From Ananas comosus (lineage: Eukaryota > Streptophyta > Magnoliopsida > Poales > Bromeliaceae), in contig NC_033631.1 of assembly GCF_001540865.1 (NCBI RefSeq), forward strand, positions 3,086,924 through 3,150,923: a stretch of 64,000 nt of DNA, read 5' to 3'. This document shows positions 23,858 through 35,897 of the stretch, in pieces. The notes beneath the pieces were generated by a model. It did no database searches and was not told where the DNA came from. It worked only from the letters and a program-made list of their open reading frames with translations. The position numbers and the translations under genes were made by a program. How positions within the stretch are numbered: the first letter of the stretch is position 1; every line of letters starts with the position of its first letter.

Positions 23858-24385
23858 GATAGTGGCTGATCGTGCAAAAGCAATAACTAACGCAAGGGCG
23901 GTTCTATAAATAGGCATACGATACCCTGAAAAGAGGTCTTCGCCCCTGCGCATAAAAGACCACATTTATTTTCCTGCATCTTTCTTTCCTGCATTTACCG
24001 CTTTTCGTAGAAGTAGCTCGCGTAACTTAAGCATACTTGGAGTCTGTCTGCCCTATGGGCATCACTCCCCTGTTCTTGTATGTTTGTTTAATAGAAAGTC
24101 ACGTTCGGCTATTCAGGCCGACCAGATCTCGTGTTGTTCTAGCCATTCGGCTCATCTCTCAGTCGAATTCTGGGCTTCCCCTCTTCATTCGGCTCATCCC
24201 GCCGAAGCGAATTTACTGTGGAGGTTTTTTGAACCCGGCTGATTCGATCCCTCATCGGCCGAATCGCTTGAGCCGTCGTGGGCGCAAACTTCGAGGGTCA
24301 CTATCCGCAGCCGTTTCTCACCCCGACGCGCTCCCCGAGGAGGATTCTTGACCGGGTCAAGGGTAGGGACTTTCGGCTCACAATA
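23858..24385 (+). repeat. Element B 5' LTR, second contig piece
   Basis: A TATA box lies at 23905-23912. The LTR ends CTCACAATA at 24385, where the 3' LTR has CTCACAACA. A primer-site-like motif, TTGGCACGCCCGGTGGGAC, follows at 24391-24409. Its tRNA was not determined. Confidence 0.85.
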
Positions 24386-24446
24386 ATTTTTTGGCACGCC
24401 CGGTGGGACTCATCTTTAGAGGTAAAATTTGCATTTTATATAAAGC

Positions 24447-27188
24447 ATGGCTGATGATAATGCCATGAATCTCCGTAATAGGGCTATTCCCAGAAATTCT
24501 GGGAGTGAACAGCCCAGTAATTCGGGGAATAATGTAGAGCGCCAAGCGGTTTTACCTGCTGAGGGTGAGACTAGTGGTCAATCTGGCCAACAGAAGCCTA
24601 GTTTCACCCAAGCGCTTGGCCAAATGACTCGGGTCCTACAAACTTTGGACCAAAATAGTCACGCAAGTAGCGCACGGCTGGATGCCGTTTTGGCTGCAAT
24701 CACGGTCTCTAACGAGAACATAGCCCGAATAGGGCAATTGTTAGCTCGGAATGAACAGCAGATAGCAGGCCTACAAGCGCCTGCGATAACGCCGGTGTTA
24801 CAGAATCCAGTAACGCCGGTGGTTGGTCAACCCCATTACCAGGGGGCATAGTATCAAGCGGCTTATAGACCGGTTGTTGGTAACGCCGGTCAGCAGCCGG
24901 AAGTAGCTTGGGGGTTACCTCCACCCCCTCCAGTTGCAGCCTACCAACCCCAAAATGTAGGGGCTAGGGGGCAGGCTTTGAATGTGCAAGGGATTAATCC
25001 CTTAGCACAAAATCTCGGTGCACAACAAACACCGAACCCGGTACCAGCGCAAGTTCCTTTCCAAGGAATTAACAATGAGATATATGCGCAAATAGAGGAG
25101 GCCATCCGAAACACTTTCGGAGTAGGCACAAGGCCGGCAATGCGGCCTGTATTTAGATCACCATATTATGCAAATATAGATGTAGAACACCCATATCCGG
25201 TAAATTGGAAGATGTCGAAATTTGACAAATTTTTCGGCGATGAGACCGAAAATACGGTCGAACACGTCGCTCGATTTACAGCCCAATGCCGCGAAGCAGC
25301 GGCAGATCCTTTTCTAAAATTAAGGTTATTCAATACTTCACTGACCAAGACAGCCTTCACTTGGTATACAAGTTTACCTGCTAATTCTGTCCGAGACTGG
25401 GATGAATTAGAGGGCAAATTTCACGAGCAATTCTATAGAACCGAGCCGGAATTGTCGGTTGCAGATTTGGCTCAATTCAGACAAAAAACAGGAGAATCGG
25501 TTGATGAATATTTGAACCGATTCAAGACGGCTCGAAGCCGATGTTTTGTAAGGATGCCGGAATCAGAGTTTGCCAAAATGGCATTCAACGGCATGCATTT
25601 TAAGATTAAAGATCATTTTGAGGATAAATTCTTTTCAAATCTTTTTAATTTGGGAGTTCGAGTTGCTCAATACGAGCAATTTCGAAAAGGGAATAATGAA
25701 GATCGGCCTAGATGGAGCCGAAACAAAGATTGGAATAAGGGGAAGGAGAAAAATATTTCTTTCTTTGAAGAGTCCTCGGCTCATGAAGAGCCGAATTCAT
25801 CTGAAGAGGCAGAAGATTCGACTGATGAGGTCGAAATCTGTGCTGCCGAGATGGTAAGAAACAGTCAACCGTACAAATGTACTTTGTTAAAACCTGCAAA
25901 GTCAAGAGAAGCAAAAGCACAAATATCAGCATTTAGTTATTCATTTGACATAGCAAAGACCGATCTTATTTTTGATCGGTTGTTAAAGGATGGACGAATT
26001 AAATTACAGGAAGGTCAAACAATACCTCCTGTAGAAGAACTGAAACGCAGAAGATACTGCAAATGGCACCATTCATGGAGCCATAAAACTAGCGAATGTA
26101 CTGCCTTTAGGGGGCAAATTCAAAAAGAGATAAATGCGGGTCGGCTGATCTTTGCCGACCAAGAAAATAGAGATATGGAAATTGATAAGAATCCTTTTCC
26201 ATCACAGGTCAACGCCGTGAACATGAAAGGGAAAGGAAAAGCGACTGCGAAAAGGCAGATACAAGAAGAAATAGAGGAGGGTCGGCTCATATTGGCCGAC
26301 CAGGAAAACAAAAATAAAATAATTAACAAAAGTTCATTTCCATTTCAGGTCAATATGGTGAATATTAAAGGAAAAGAAGTTTTGGATAAGGAGACCGCTG
26401 ACAACGTGGCCCATGCTAAGAAGCATCTTCGGCTTTGCATTAGATGCAAGGCCGAAATGACGAAAAAAGATTGGGAAGCTATCGTGAATGCCAAGAAAAA
26501 GGGGAATGAATGGAATGAGCTGATGGTGTTCCCTGAGGATTGGGATGACATTCCTGATGGCGAAGACCAAGAAGAAGATGGCTCGGACGCAGCCTTTAAC
26601 GACACCGAACCGGAAGTAGATTCGGTTCAACGCAAGAAAGATATACTGATGCAAAAGATTCTGCATGATTACTATAACAACAGGCGTGGAGAACGTCATG
26701 GCCGATGGGACTACCAGGATAGACCATTCGGCTCCAAGCAAAGGTTCCCTGGATATCGGCCACACTGGCAACAGCGAGCCAGGCCGAGACCAGAACCGGA
26801 ATTTGAAGGAATGACCGAGGGAGACATAGAATTCCTCGGTCGGAGGCTAGTCAACGAACTCGACATTCAGCCTTGGCCGAGACCATGGGAAAGAAGAGAA
26901 ATTCTAAAAAATCATTTAAGAACGGTAAAAGTACCGACAAATGTGCCAGTGGATGAATGGCACGAAGTCGAGGTTAAACCATTGGCCAGATGGCAGGGGC
27001 TGATGTTAACAAAAACTCAGAAGCGTCGGCAGCAGAGGATGCAAGTCGAGGCAAGACAAAATTATGAAGAGGCGAAAGGGATGAGGCTCAATATATGGAG
27101 ACGCCCTGATGAGCGGCCACACCCTTTACGTCCGATGAGAAATGACCATGAGGCAGGCGACTTATCGCCTGCCCTACAGTTGAAGTAA
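24447..27188 (+). CDS. gag: Element B gag polyprotein, one internal amber codon
   Basis: The start ATG at 24447 lies shortly after the primer site. One frame runs to the TAA at 27186-27188 (about 913 codons) with a single TAG at 24849-24851, probably a CAG mutation. Roughly residues 180-430 hold the retrotransposon gag core: WKMSKFDKFFGDETENTVEH, FNTSLTKTAFTWYTSLP, EQFYRTEPELSVADLAQFRQ, YLNRFKTARSRCF. The rest is long, charged and rich in Lys/Glu. A CKWHHSW segment with spaced Cys/His recalls a zinc-knuckle-like element, and it occurs near residue 530. The protein would package element RNA in cytoplasmic particles. The amber codon makes this copy defective unless it is read through. Confidence 0.85.
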
Positions 27189-27227
27189 AAAATAGAATGG
27201 CCAACCGAGGCCGAGTTAGAAGAAAAA

Positions 27228-28089
27228 ATGACCAGGAGGGAGTTAGAAGATAAAATAGCTTCCCTCGAGACGATGATCAAGAGAGAAAGATGGCCTCCTA
27301 AAGAGAGGGAGGTCCGTATGGAGAGCGACTCTTTAGCCGAAACGGCCAAGGAGTCAGAAGAGAAGAAACAGAGAATCAAAGGAAAATCGGCTGATGAATC
27401 ACCGGCCGAGGTAAATATGGTGTACGCTAATTGTAGCCTAATTGTAGCTAGAGGATGTTCGACAGGCCGATGCAGTGGTTTTTGGGAAACCATCGGCCAT
27501 GCAGAAGAGGTTCATAAGGCCTCTCTTTATAAAAGCTTTAATAGAAGGTCGGCCGGTAGGCCGAGTTATGGTAGACGGCGGCGCTATGGTCAATGTGATG
27601 CCTACTTCTTTTTTCAAGAAGTTGGGCAAAGATGAAGACGAATTGAAGCCCACCGATTCAATCATGACCGATTTCACAGGAAACGGTCAACAAGCTCGAG
27701 GAGTGCTCACCACCAAACTCACGGTAGGTTCAAAAACTTTAAAAACTGCGTTTTTTGTAGTGGATGCAGATAGCCACTACAATTTGCTATTGGGAAGAGA
27801 TTGGATACACTCGAATGAGTGCGTGCCCTCTACACTCCACGAGAAATTGTTCCAGTGGATAGGAGACAAGGTAGAAAAAGTCCGGGCCGAAGGACGGCCT
27901 CAAATGATAGACGTCAACATGGAGGACGTCGGCCACACCAATTGGGCCGATGCTGATCCAGATCAGATTTCGTTCGTAAGAGTAACGGAGGAGGGGATTC
28001 AATTAATTTTCTCCAAAGATATCAGTGCTATGGTGGCTGATGAAGAGCCACCTAAATGGTTAAAATGGAGTTCCAAAAATCAAGAATAG
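27228..28089 (+). CDS. Element B gag-pol linker and aspartic protease
   Basis: After the gag stop the same frame continues (27228 to about 27430) with a charged linker. Coding then shifts frame into 27475-28089, which holds a retropepsin: VDGGAMVNVMP at the active site (Asp-Gly-Gly, as in Tat elements, in place of DTG or DSG) and NLLLGRDWIH as the second conserved loop. The protease would cleave the polyprotein. The frame change near 27430-27475 may be a mutation or a programmed shift. I favour mutation because stops are scattered elsewhere. It ends in a TAG, and coding continues in another frame at 28056. Confidence 0.8.
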
Positions 28090-29134
28090 AGGCTAGGTAT
28101 AAGCCTCTACAGGACGAGCCGATCAATAAGATCGGCTATGAGGATGATTCGGCTGCTATAGCCGATGTGTTAGCACCTGACAATTCGGCCAATAAGGCCG
28201 AGGAAGCCATAAAAGATTCGGCTCATAAAGCCGAAGAAGAAGGCCAAATGAAATCGGTCATGGAGACTGATAAATCATATGAGATGAATAGGCAAACGGC
28301 AGAAATGAAGCTAGAAGAATCGCCTATTAAAGCCGGCGAGAAAAAGCTGGAGACCCAGGATTTGTTGATAGAAGTAAACCTGGGGTCCTATGAAGACAAC
28401 AGGCCGACATTTATAAGTTCCAAGCTGTCGGCTCAGTAACAGGAAGAATTGAAGAAGCTGTTGAAGGAGTACAAGGATTGCTTCGCCTGGAGCTATAAAG
28501 AAATGCCAGGTCTAAGCCGAGAGATTGTAGAACATCGGCTGCCCATCAAAAAAAGGTTCAAGCCTTTTAGACAACCGGCTCGTAGGTTTGAGTCGAGTAT
28601 TGTACTCCAAATTAAGAATGAAATCGAAAATCTTTTAAAGGCCGGATTTATTAGAGCGGCCCGTTATGTTGATTGGGTGTTTAATATAGTTCCAGTGCGT
28701 AAAAAGAATGACAAACTTAGAGTTTGTATTGATTTTAGGAACTTGAATTTAGCTACACCTAAAGATGAATATCCAATGCCAATAGCTGATATGTTAGTAG
28801 ATTCGGCTGCGAGTAATGAAATTCTGCCCTTTATGGATGGACATGCTGGTTATAACCAGATTTATATTGCTGAGGGAGATGTGGCTAAAACGGTTTTTAG
28901 ATGTCCCGGTTTAATTGGAACCTTTGAATGGGTTGTTATGCCGTTCGGCTTAAAAAATGCCGGAGCTACTTACCAAAGAGTAATGAATTTTATTTTCCAT
29001 GATTTAATCGGCAAAAAGTTGGAAGTATATATCGATGATATAGTTGTAAAATCCCAATCACAAGCCGAACATTGGAGTGATTTGAAACTCGCCTTTGAGA
29101 GAATGAGAAAATATAATTTAAAAATGAACCCTTT
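28056..29134 (+). CDS. Element B reverse transcriptase (truncated by assembly gap)
   Basis: 28056-28439 is a linker rich in Ala, Glu and Lys. After one TAA at 28437-28439 the same frame carries the RT: YKDCFAWSYKEMPG, HRLPIKKRFKPFRQPARRF, VFNIVPVRKKNDKLRVCIDF, MPFGLKNAGATYQR and the catalytic YIDDIVVKS near 29030. The palm and part of the thumb are present. RNase H and integrase are cut off by the 25-N run. It would make cDNA from element RNA, but this copy is broken by stops and the gap. Confidence 0.85.
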
Positions 29135-29159
29135 NNNNNNNNNNNNNNNNNNNNNNNNN

Positions 29160-30400
29160 GGAGCTATATCAGCGCTTCTTGTATATGACGAAGGTAGTAA
29201 TTTTCCTCGGTAACATTATATTAACTTGACTTCGGCTCATTATATCTGAAAGCCGATTGTGAGCCAATTATTTGTTTTTCATTTTCATGTTGTCAATGTT
29301 TCAAAATTCCGCCTTTCGAAATTGCATTATTATTCTATTGTCTCCTCAAAATAATTTGCAAATTCGGCTTCTCACAATCGATATTCTCCTTTTAACCTGC
29401 TTGATTATAACTAGTGATCACCGATGACTTGGATTAGACTTTTTGCTTTCAATTTTGTATTCAAGGCGATTATAAAGCCTATTATTCGGCTTGGTTGTTG
29501 CGACATACGAAATTATTAAACCGCCAATTGACAATATGACCATTCAGGAGATTGTTTATCACTATCCCTCTCTGTAGATTGGTTGTTTTTGAACCATCGA
29601 ATTACAACACAAGCTGACAGGCGATTAAACTCTTGTTTCGCGGGCTCCTCAATCTCTACAATGTGATCAGCCAGAAAGTTCGCTATAGATGACTTTAACA
29701 GCTTTTGAGCGGGAAATAATTTAAGGAAAATCGGATAAAACTAATATCCACTTTCCGATCTGCCCTTTATACTGATTTAGATAACATATATATTTCACCA
29801 AGTCGTCTTACATATTACCGTACTTCAGTTGGAAAATATTATCTTAATTTGCACATAGAATTAATTTATAATAGCCAAAATAGCTTTTAATAGCGAATAC
29901 TTTTTTCATATCAGTATTAAAAGAAGTGCTTGTTAGATAATATGGTTGTTTTACTCCTTTCTTAATTTTCTTGAGTAAAACATCCAAAATTCTTTTCTTG
30001 TAGCCGATATATATAATTTTCAATTGCTTGATTTGTCTTCGAAGGTACCAATATTTGTGGAGGATTTTGTTAAGTATTTTTTATATTTTTTTCAAATTGA
30101 CTCTGCTGTTCCTCTGTCCAAACGAATTCTTCTTTATCTTTCAGCGAAGTAATGGAGTAAAAACCCGATCCTATCGATAAATTGATATAACCGCCGAAGA
30201 TAAGTTAATCTTTCCAGCAAATTTTGTAGCTCCTTTTTGCACATTTGGGTGGACGGTTAATTTTAATATTTGCTCCTTGCCTTATTTTTTATCAATTTCG
30301 ATCCACCTTTATTAGATGCATCTAAAAAATCTCAAAAAATTTCCTGCCAGAATAAGAAACTTCCAAAAAGGCATTTTAACGGGATTCGGAAGGAAAAAGA
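29160..30400 (-). pseudogene. Inverted, heavily decayed Tat pol fragment (RT end and RNase H)
   Basis: Read on the minus strand, this stretch aligns by eye with element C pol at about 53040-54120. Near 30200 it gives the LTYLRRLYQFI connection region. Near 29900-30060 it matches the RNase H core. Near 29400-29550 AACAACCAAGCCGAAT and ATCGGTGATCAC match the RNase H of C. Near 29200 GGCTCACAATCGG matches the region after RNase H. It is full of stops and deletions and lies opposite in direction to the RT that ends at 29134. Confidence 0.7.
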
Positions 30401-32245
30401 AAATAGGACGGCCAACGAGTGGATTCAGTGGTCCGTCAAGTTTTCAACTGAGTGCAATGTGTTCGCGCTCGTGATTCCGAGTTCCGGGGACCTACTGTGT
30501 TCGGTCCTTAGTGAGATGTGTTGTTTGTGGGTGTTTTCGTTACCCATAGTATTGCGAGCTGTGAGAGGGCAAGTGCTACAGGTGTGGGCAACCGGGCTGT
30601 GCGCGGGACGAGTGTCTGCAAGGTGACAGCCGGAGCCTGACACTGGCGACAGCCTATTTCTCTCTAGGATGGCTTGCAGGTGTGCCATCTGTGGCATGGT
30701 CGGGAGAGAGGGCGTTGAGGACAATGCAACCTAAAGGTTCGCGGCGAGCGCCGGGTGGCCGTAGATACGCAACCCAGGTTGAAGACCGAGTGGACGGGTG
30801 AGTATAGATACCCGGGCATGCTCGTGTTGTGAGGGAGTAGTACCTGCCAGTATAGGTGTAGAGCAAGAAGGCACTAGCGAAGTGCTAGTAGTGACCTTTG
30901 GCGAGAAGTGAAACTCGCGGTAGAGACAGAGGTGGCTAATCGACTCTCAGAGCAACTTAATTAGTAGATCGCGAGAGTTGAGCTGTGGTATTTGAGAACA
31001 CCCAAGTGGTCCGAGTATTTCGGATGTCGTTCCGATGGGTCTAATAGCGAAAGTGAATCACTATTGGCGGAACAGTTGGTTAGTAACCAAGTATAAGCAC
31101 GTAGACCTAGTAGTACCTCAATGTGAGGTAGGAGGGTCGTGCTTGTGTAGTCGGCGTACGTAGGCAAGGATTGCCTAACACTGGACTTAGTATGGAACGC
31201 TATAGAGGTGTATGACGTTCGGGTATAGTTGCTCGTGGAGTGCGGGTCTAGTTCAATTAAGAGAGTGTATTGGCAGTAGCACTTGAGCGTTGCTAGGTGT
31301 GAAGCGTGCCATGGATCACTCGTGGGACGGGTGACTCGCATTAGGTGCATAGTAGCCGGTAGTGGTACTTGTGGCTCGGTAGAACGTGTCGTGCGATTGA
31401 TAGTATATCGAGAGTACGAGTGTGACCCAACCCGGGAATCTGTAACGGTTTGGGATTTTAGTTGCTCCTGGTTGGAGTGTGTGCGAATTCCCAAGTGAGA
31501 ATTTCGCCCGATCGTGATTGGGTCTGCATTCGCGAGCGAGAGACGCTGCGTATTGAGAAAGGTTAGGCGGTAGGCCTACGTAGGATTGGTGGCCTTTGGT
31601 CCACCTGTGGAGACCGAAGAGAGCGGTTTGGCGGATAGCCTTATCGAGGAGTTTGGCTCGGATTCACAAACAAGGCGTTCGCATGAGCTCGTTGCGAAAA
31701 TAGTTCAATGTTGACCGTAGCATATGGTATCAGAAGATGAAGTGCTCTTTGTGAGACCTTGAGCTAGTAGTAAGCCACGTGGAGTTGGAGGATTGGAATT
31801 GGGGATGTGCTAAGGTAGGCCATCTCACGTTAAAGTTGAGGACGGTGCGGAATTAGAGCGCTCACGATGAAGCGATGCACTGGTGATATTGCTTTTAGGC
31901 AATGTCGGTGATCGAGTTGAAATGCATTCCCTGAAGGGGAAGTAAATGCAAAGAAGGTTTCTTGCATGCCAAGTGACAAGTGGTGTTGGAGCGTGTGTAG
32001 TCGTCGAATTTCGACTTGCGCTGCCACCAAGAATCGTGGATACCGTAATGCACTTTGTGAGATGCACCTTGCAAAGTTGTATGAGTTTGGTATTGTACCC
32101 TCCGTGATAGTCCTCTTGGATGGTTCCAAAGAGTGTAAAGTCATTCCGAAGTGAAAAAGTGCTTTGGTGCCCTCAATTGCTCGAGGAGCTGAATTGAGGT
32201 GTGTTTTGAATTTCGCGGACGAAATTCTTTTGAAGGAGGGGAGAA
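30401..32245 (+). mobile_element. Element A internal region, no recognisable coding
   Basis: About 1.85 kb lies between the inverted pol fragment and the 3' LTR. ORFs are short, lie on both strands and match nothing I know. The 3' end has the layout typical of long-LTR Ty3/gypsy elements: GACGAAATTCTTTTGAAGG followed by a polypurine tract at 32233-32245 directly before the LTR. A non-coding interior with a giant LTR suggests a LARD-like, non-autonomous derivative. The 5' part of the interior may be missing. Confidence 0.65.
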
Positions 32246-35200
32246 TGTAACATACCGAACTTCTAAACCTTTTAAGTTACGGTGTACATTTGGTTAAAAA
32301 GCTATTTGAATGGTCCCGGTGGAGTTCGGTGAAGTTCTGGAGCAATCGGGCGTTTCGGTGCGCGTAGGTGCGAAAACGAAACCCGAAAGGCTATGTTGGA
32401 CCATGGACTAAATCCAGCATTAGCATGGATGAAAAGATGATGAAAACATGCTTGAAAACATATTTGGAGAGTTTCGGTTCGATTTGAAACGAATCGGATG
32501 TCAAACGAGCGAAAACGAGCGAAAACGGAGCGAAAACGGTGAAAATGCTGAAAAATTGGCTAAGTCCTGAAAAAAAGTCCTGAAAAAAAGGCTGTGTACC
32601 GGTGACAGGATTTCGTGTACCGGTACGCAGTGTAAAATCCGAGAAGATGGCCCTCGGGTTTGGCTGTTGCACGAGTCGTGTACCGGTGAACCAGCCCGTG
32701 TATCGGTACGCGGGGGACTCGACAGCACAATGAAGTCTACTGCAAATAAGAATAGTTGGGGGGCTTATTTGCAATTATGGCACACCCCATATGTTCCCAA
32801 ACACCCCTTCACAGCAGCAAACACCTCTCTCCCTTATTTCTTCTCCTTTTCTCTCTCTAAAAGCTCTCCACCAAAGCTTAAAGAGAAGGAGAAGAAGGTC
32901 TTGAAGGTGGATTTTGAGGGTTTTGGAGGATCAAGAAGCTCTCCTTCATGGTGGACTTGGAAGAGCTTAGGCTAAGGTGAGTTATTTCGCAAGAATACTT
33001 CTAGGGTTTAGATTTATATCCTAAGATTTAGTGTTTTGGACTTCTTGTAAGACTAGAACCTCTCTAGAGGCTTGAGCTCCATGAAAATCTATGGAAGCTT
33101 AGGGTGCTCTCATGGTGATCACCTAGGGTTTGTGTTAGATGCCTTAGGGTTGGTCCAATTAGGTTGGAGATGATATTAGAGAGCTTCTTGGGTGGTTCTA
33201 AGCTTGATTATGCTTAGCAACAAGATCAATCCCAAGAAATCTCATTATGGCATTGTTAGGGCACCAAATTTAGGGCTTTTGCCTCCGGGTGTTTTCGAGA
33301 TAAATTGACCTTGTAGAAACCTAATTGGGGGTATAACGAACGTGTTGGTGTGCTCGGTTCGACAATCCGACGAGTGTACGCGAAGTTATTGACGAAACGG
33401 TCTGTTTTGGTACAGATAGCCGCAGCACGCGGGATAGACGCCCAAAAATCATGAAAATGGATCTGGAGCATCGTGGTAACGGGGAATAAACTCCCGAATA
33501 GACGGATCGCGGATTGGTGGCCGTTCGGGTGGTCGCACAAGAGTTCGGGCCGTGCTGGATACGGGTGCCGCGGGAGGGCGATTGCAAGTGTCGACAAGCA
33601 ATCGGAACGCAAGTTAAGGTGGGTTGCGCTTACCGAAGCGACTAGGTTGCCTTTATGTCTAAGCAAATTAAGAATCCATGTTGATGCATATAAATGTAAA
33701 TGAAGTATGAAAATGATGCATGTTAATGTAAATGGCAAGTAGAAAATGCGTAATGATAAGATGCAAGTTACATAGTGCTAGATGAATGCATGAGTTAATT
33801 GTTACATGAATGCATGAAAATAATGTTATAGTAATATGTTAGAGGTGATATGCATATTGATAAATTATGGAATATATTGGATGGCATATGAATGGTTGGC
33901 GCATATATGTAGACATATTATGGAATATGATGAATGAGTGCATGTTGATTTATTGTAGAATATACTAGATGAATGTATATTGACATATTGTGGATTATGT
34001 TAAATGACACATGCATGTTGAACTTGGGTCGATAAACTCTAGATGAATTAGAGAACTCGACATTGGAAAACAATGACATATGAACTATGATATGTGACGT
34101 GGACAATCTATATATATTAGATCGAGTGGCATATGATTAGTATAGTAGAAACACTTATGGCATGTTGAACACTTAGAAAATAAGTGTGGCATGAGTCCAA
34201 GAATATAGTAGTGTATATGACACAAGTGATAGTAAAGAATGCAAAGAAAAGAATGATGGAAATATTATGACATTTCAACCCTAGAGTTAGGGTCATTTGA
34301 GCATAGTCTTCCTAAAGTTAAGGAATGGATTGAACTTGACATCCTCAAGATTTTGGATTTGATCATTGATCATACTCACCTTTAGTCCTTGCTCGAGGTT
34401 GTGGTAGCTCCCCCTCGGGCGATGTGCTCCGGAGTCGACATCACTGGGTTGTAGCGGTTATCTCCCCAGAGGACGGTCCCACCGGGTTGTAGCGGGTATC
34501 TCCCCGGTTAATGGGATTTTGGGTTGGTGAGTTTGTTGAGGGCGAAACCTTCGGGTTAGCCAAGTGATTGGGTAATAAACTTATGAGCTATAGTGATGTC
34601 CTAGTTGAGGGGATTTAAGGCCGAGGTGCAAGTGAGACGTCCTTCGCCTCGGGCCTGGCTTTGTGCGGTACTCCGCAGACGATTGACTCAAGACCGAGTC
34701 GGGCGGTTAGCTTTGTAAAGATAGATGAAACTTTATGATTAAAATGGTAAATGACAGAAAACCTTAAATGTCAATTGGATGAAAGTAGTAATCGATTGAA
34801 TTACTAGTTGATTGTATAGTCGCATCATTGCATGATCTTCATATTGCATTCGTGAGGCAATGCATGGTTTTATTCGTTGCATAATCAAGATATATATCTA
34901 TCTGTTTATTGAACTAACTTGCAGTTGCCTCCCCGGTTAATGGGATTTTGGGTTGGTGAGTTTGTTGAGGGCGAAACCTTCGGGTTAGCCAAGTGATTGG
35001 GTAATAAACTTATGAGCTATAGTGATGTCCTAGTTGAGGGGATTTAAGGCCGAGGTGCAAGTGAGACGTCCTTCGCCTCGGGCCTGGCTTTGTGCGGTAC
35101 TCCGCAGACGATTGACTCAAGACCGAGTCGGGCGGTTAGCTTTGTAAAGATAAATGAAAACTTTATGATTAAAATGGTAAATGACAGAAAACCTTAAATG

Positions 35201-35897
35201 TCAATTAGATGAAAGTAGTAATCGATTGAATTACTAGTTGATTGTATAGTCGCATCATTGCATGATCTTCATATTGCATTCGTGAGGCAATGCATGGTTT
35301 TATTCGTTGCATAATCAAGATATATATCTATCTGTTTATTGAACTAACTTGCAGTTGCCTCCCTTGGACCTATTGGTCGAGCTTTTCCCTTGGGTGGCCG
35401 TACCTACTGGGAACCATGGAGTTGGTTCTCACCCTACGTGGTTTTCGGGTGTTACAGGTTCACACGTGAGCGGCGCGGCGGCACGAGGCGAGGGCGTATC
35501 TCCCTAGTTAGCGCCCTACCACCGAGACCAGAGATAGAGGTACCCTGAGTCGGCCTTTACTCAGGGATGTAAGAAAATGAAAAGAATCAAGTTGTAATAA
35601 TTTGTAATAAAAGCTTGATTGTATTTGGAAGTTAAATGTAATAAGTAATTGCGATGTAAAATGTATCTAGTGAATGTGAATGCTTGTAATAACAAGTAGA
35701 TTATGTTTTTGATACTTCCTTATGCAATCTTTGATTGAAATGTGTTCCTAGTTGGAACTTTGTACATTGTATTGATTGCGACGCCTTGAATGTACAGGGG
35801 AGACTCTGTCCGCGGTGCAGGGGAAATCCTGTCCGTTCGGCGGTCTGTTGCGGCGCCGCGACCCGGCCAAATAGACGGGCGGTCGCGGGGCGTGACA
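32246..35897 (+). mobile_element. Element A 3' LTR (3.65 kb)
   Basis: It begins TGTAACATACCGAAC and ends GGGGCGTGACA. The following ACGTA matches ACATA before the 5' LTR except for one base. It contains a 429-bp tandem duplication (34501-35359) and, near its end (35777-35830), a GCGACGCCTTG plus GGGGAGACTCTGTCCG block also found in family E and in the solo LTR at 2502. It belongs to the same family as 2502-5634. LTRs this long are typical of the Del/Tekay group, but no pol is present to prove the lineage. Confidence 0.85.
34501..35359 (+). repeat. 429-bp tandem duplication within element A LTR
   Basis: Units 34501-34929 and 34930-35359 both begin TCCCCGGTTAATGGG and differ at only a few positions (for example AGATAGATG/AGATAAATG and CAATTGG/CAATTAG). 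Such near-identity implies a recent duplication or an assembly overlap. Confidence 0.9.

Noticed and set aside
29160..29213. Short plus-strand reading resembling an RNase H start (AISALLVYDEG)
   Set aside because: The minus strand of the whole contig end aligns with Tat pol, so the plus-strand resemblance is probably chance.
30425..32154. Several ORFs of 60-177 codons on both strands in element A's interior
   Set aside because: They lack domains and mutually consistent frames, and none matches gag-pol.
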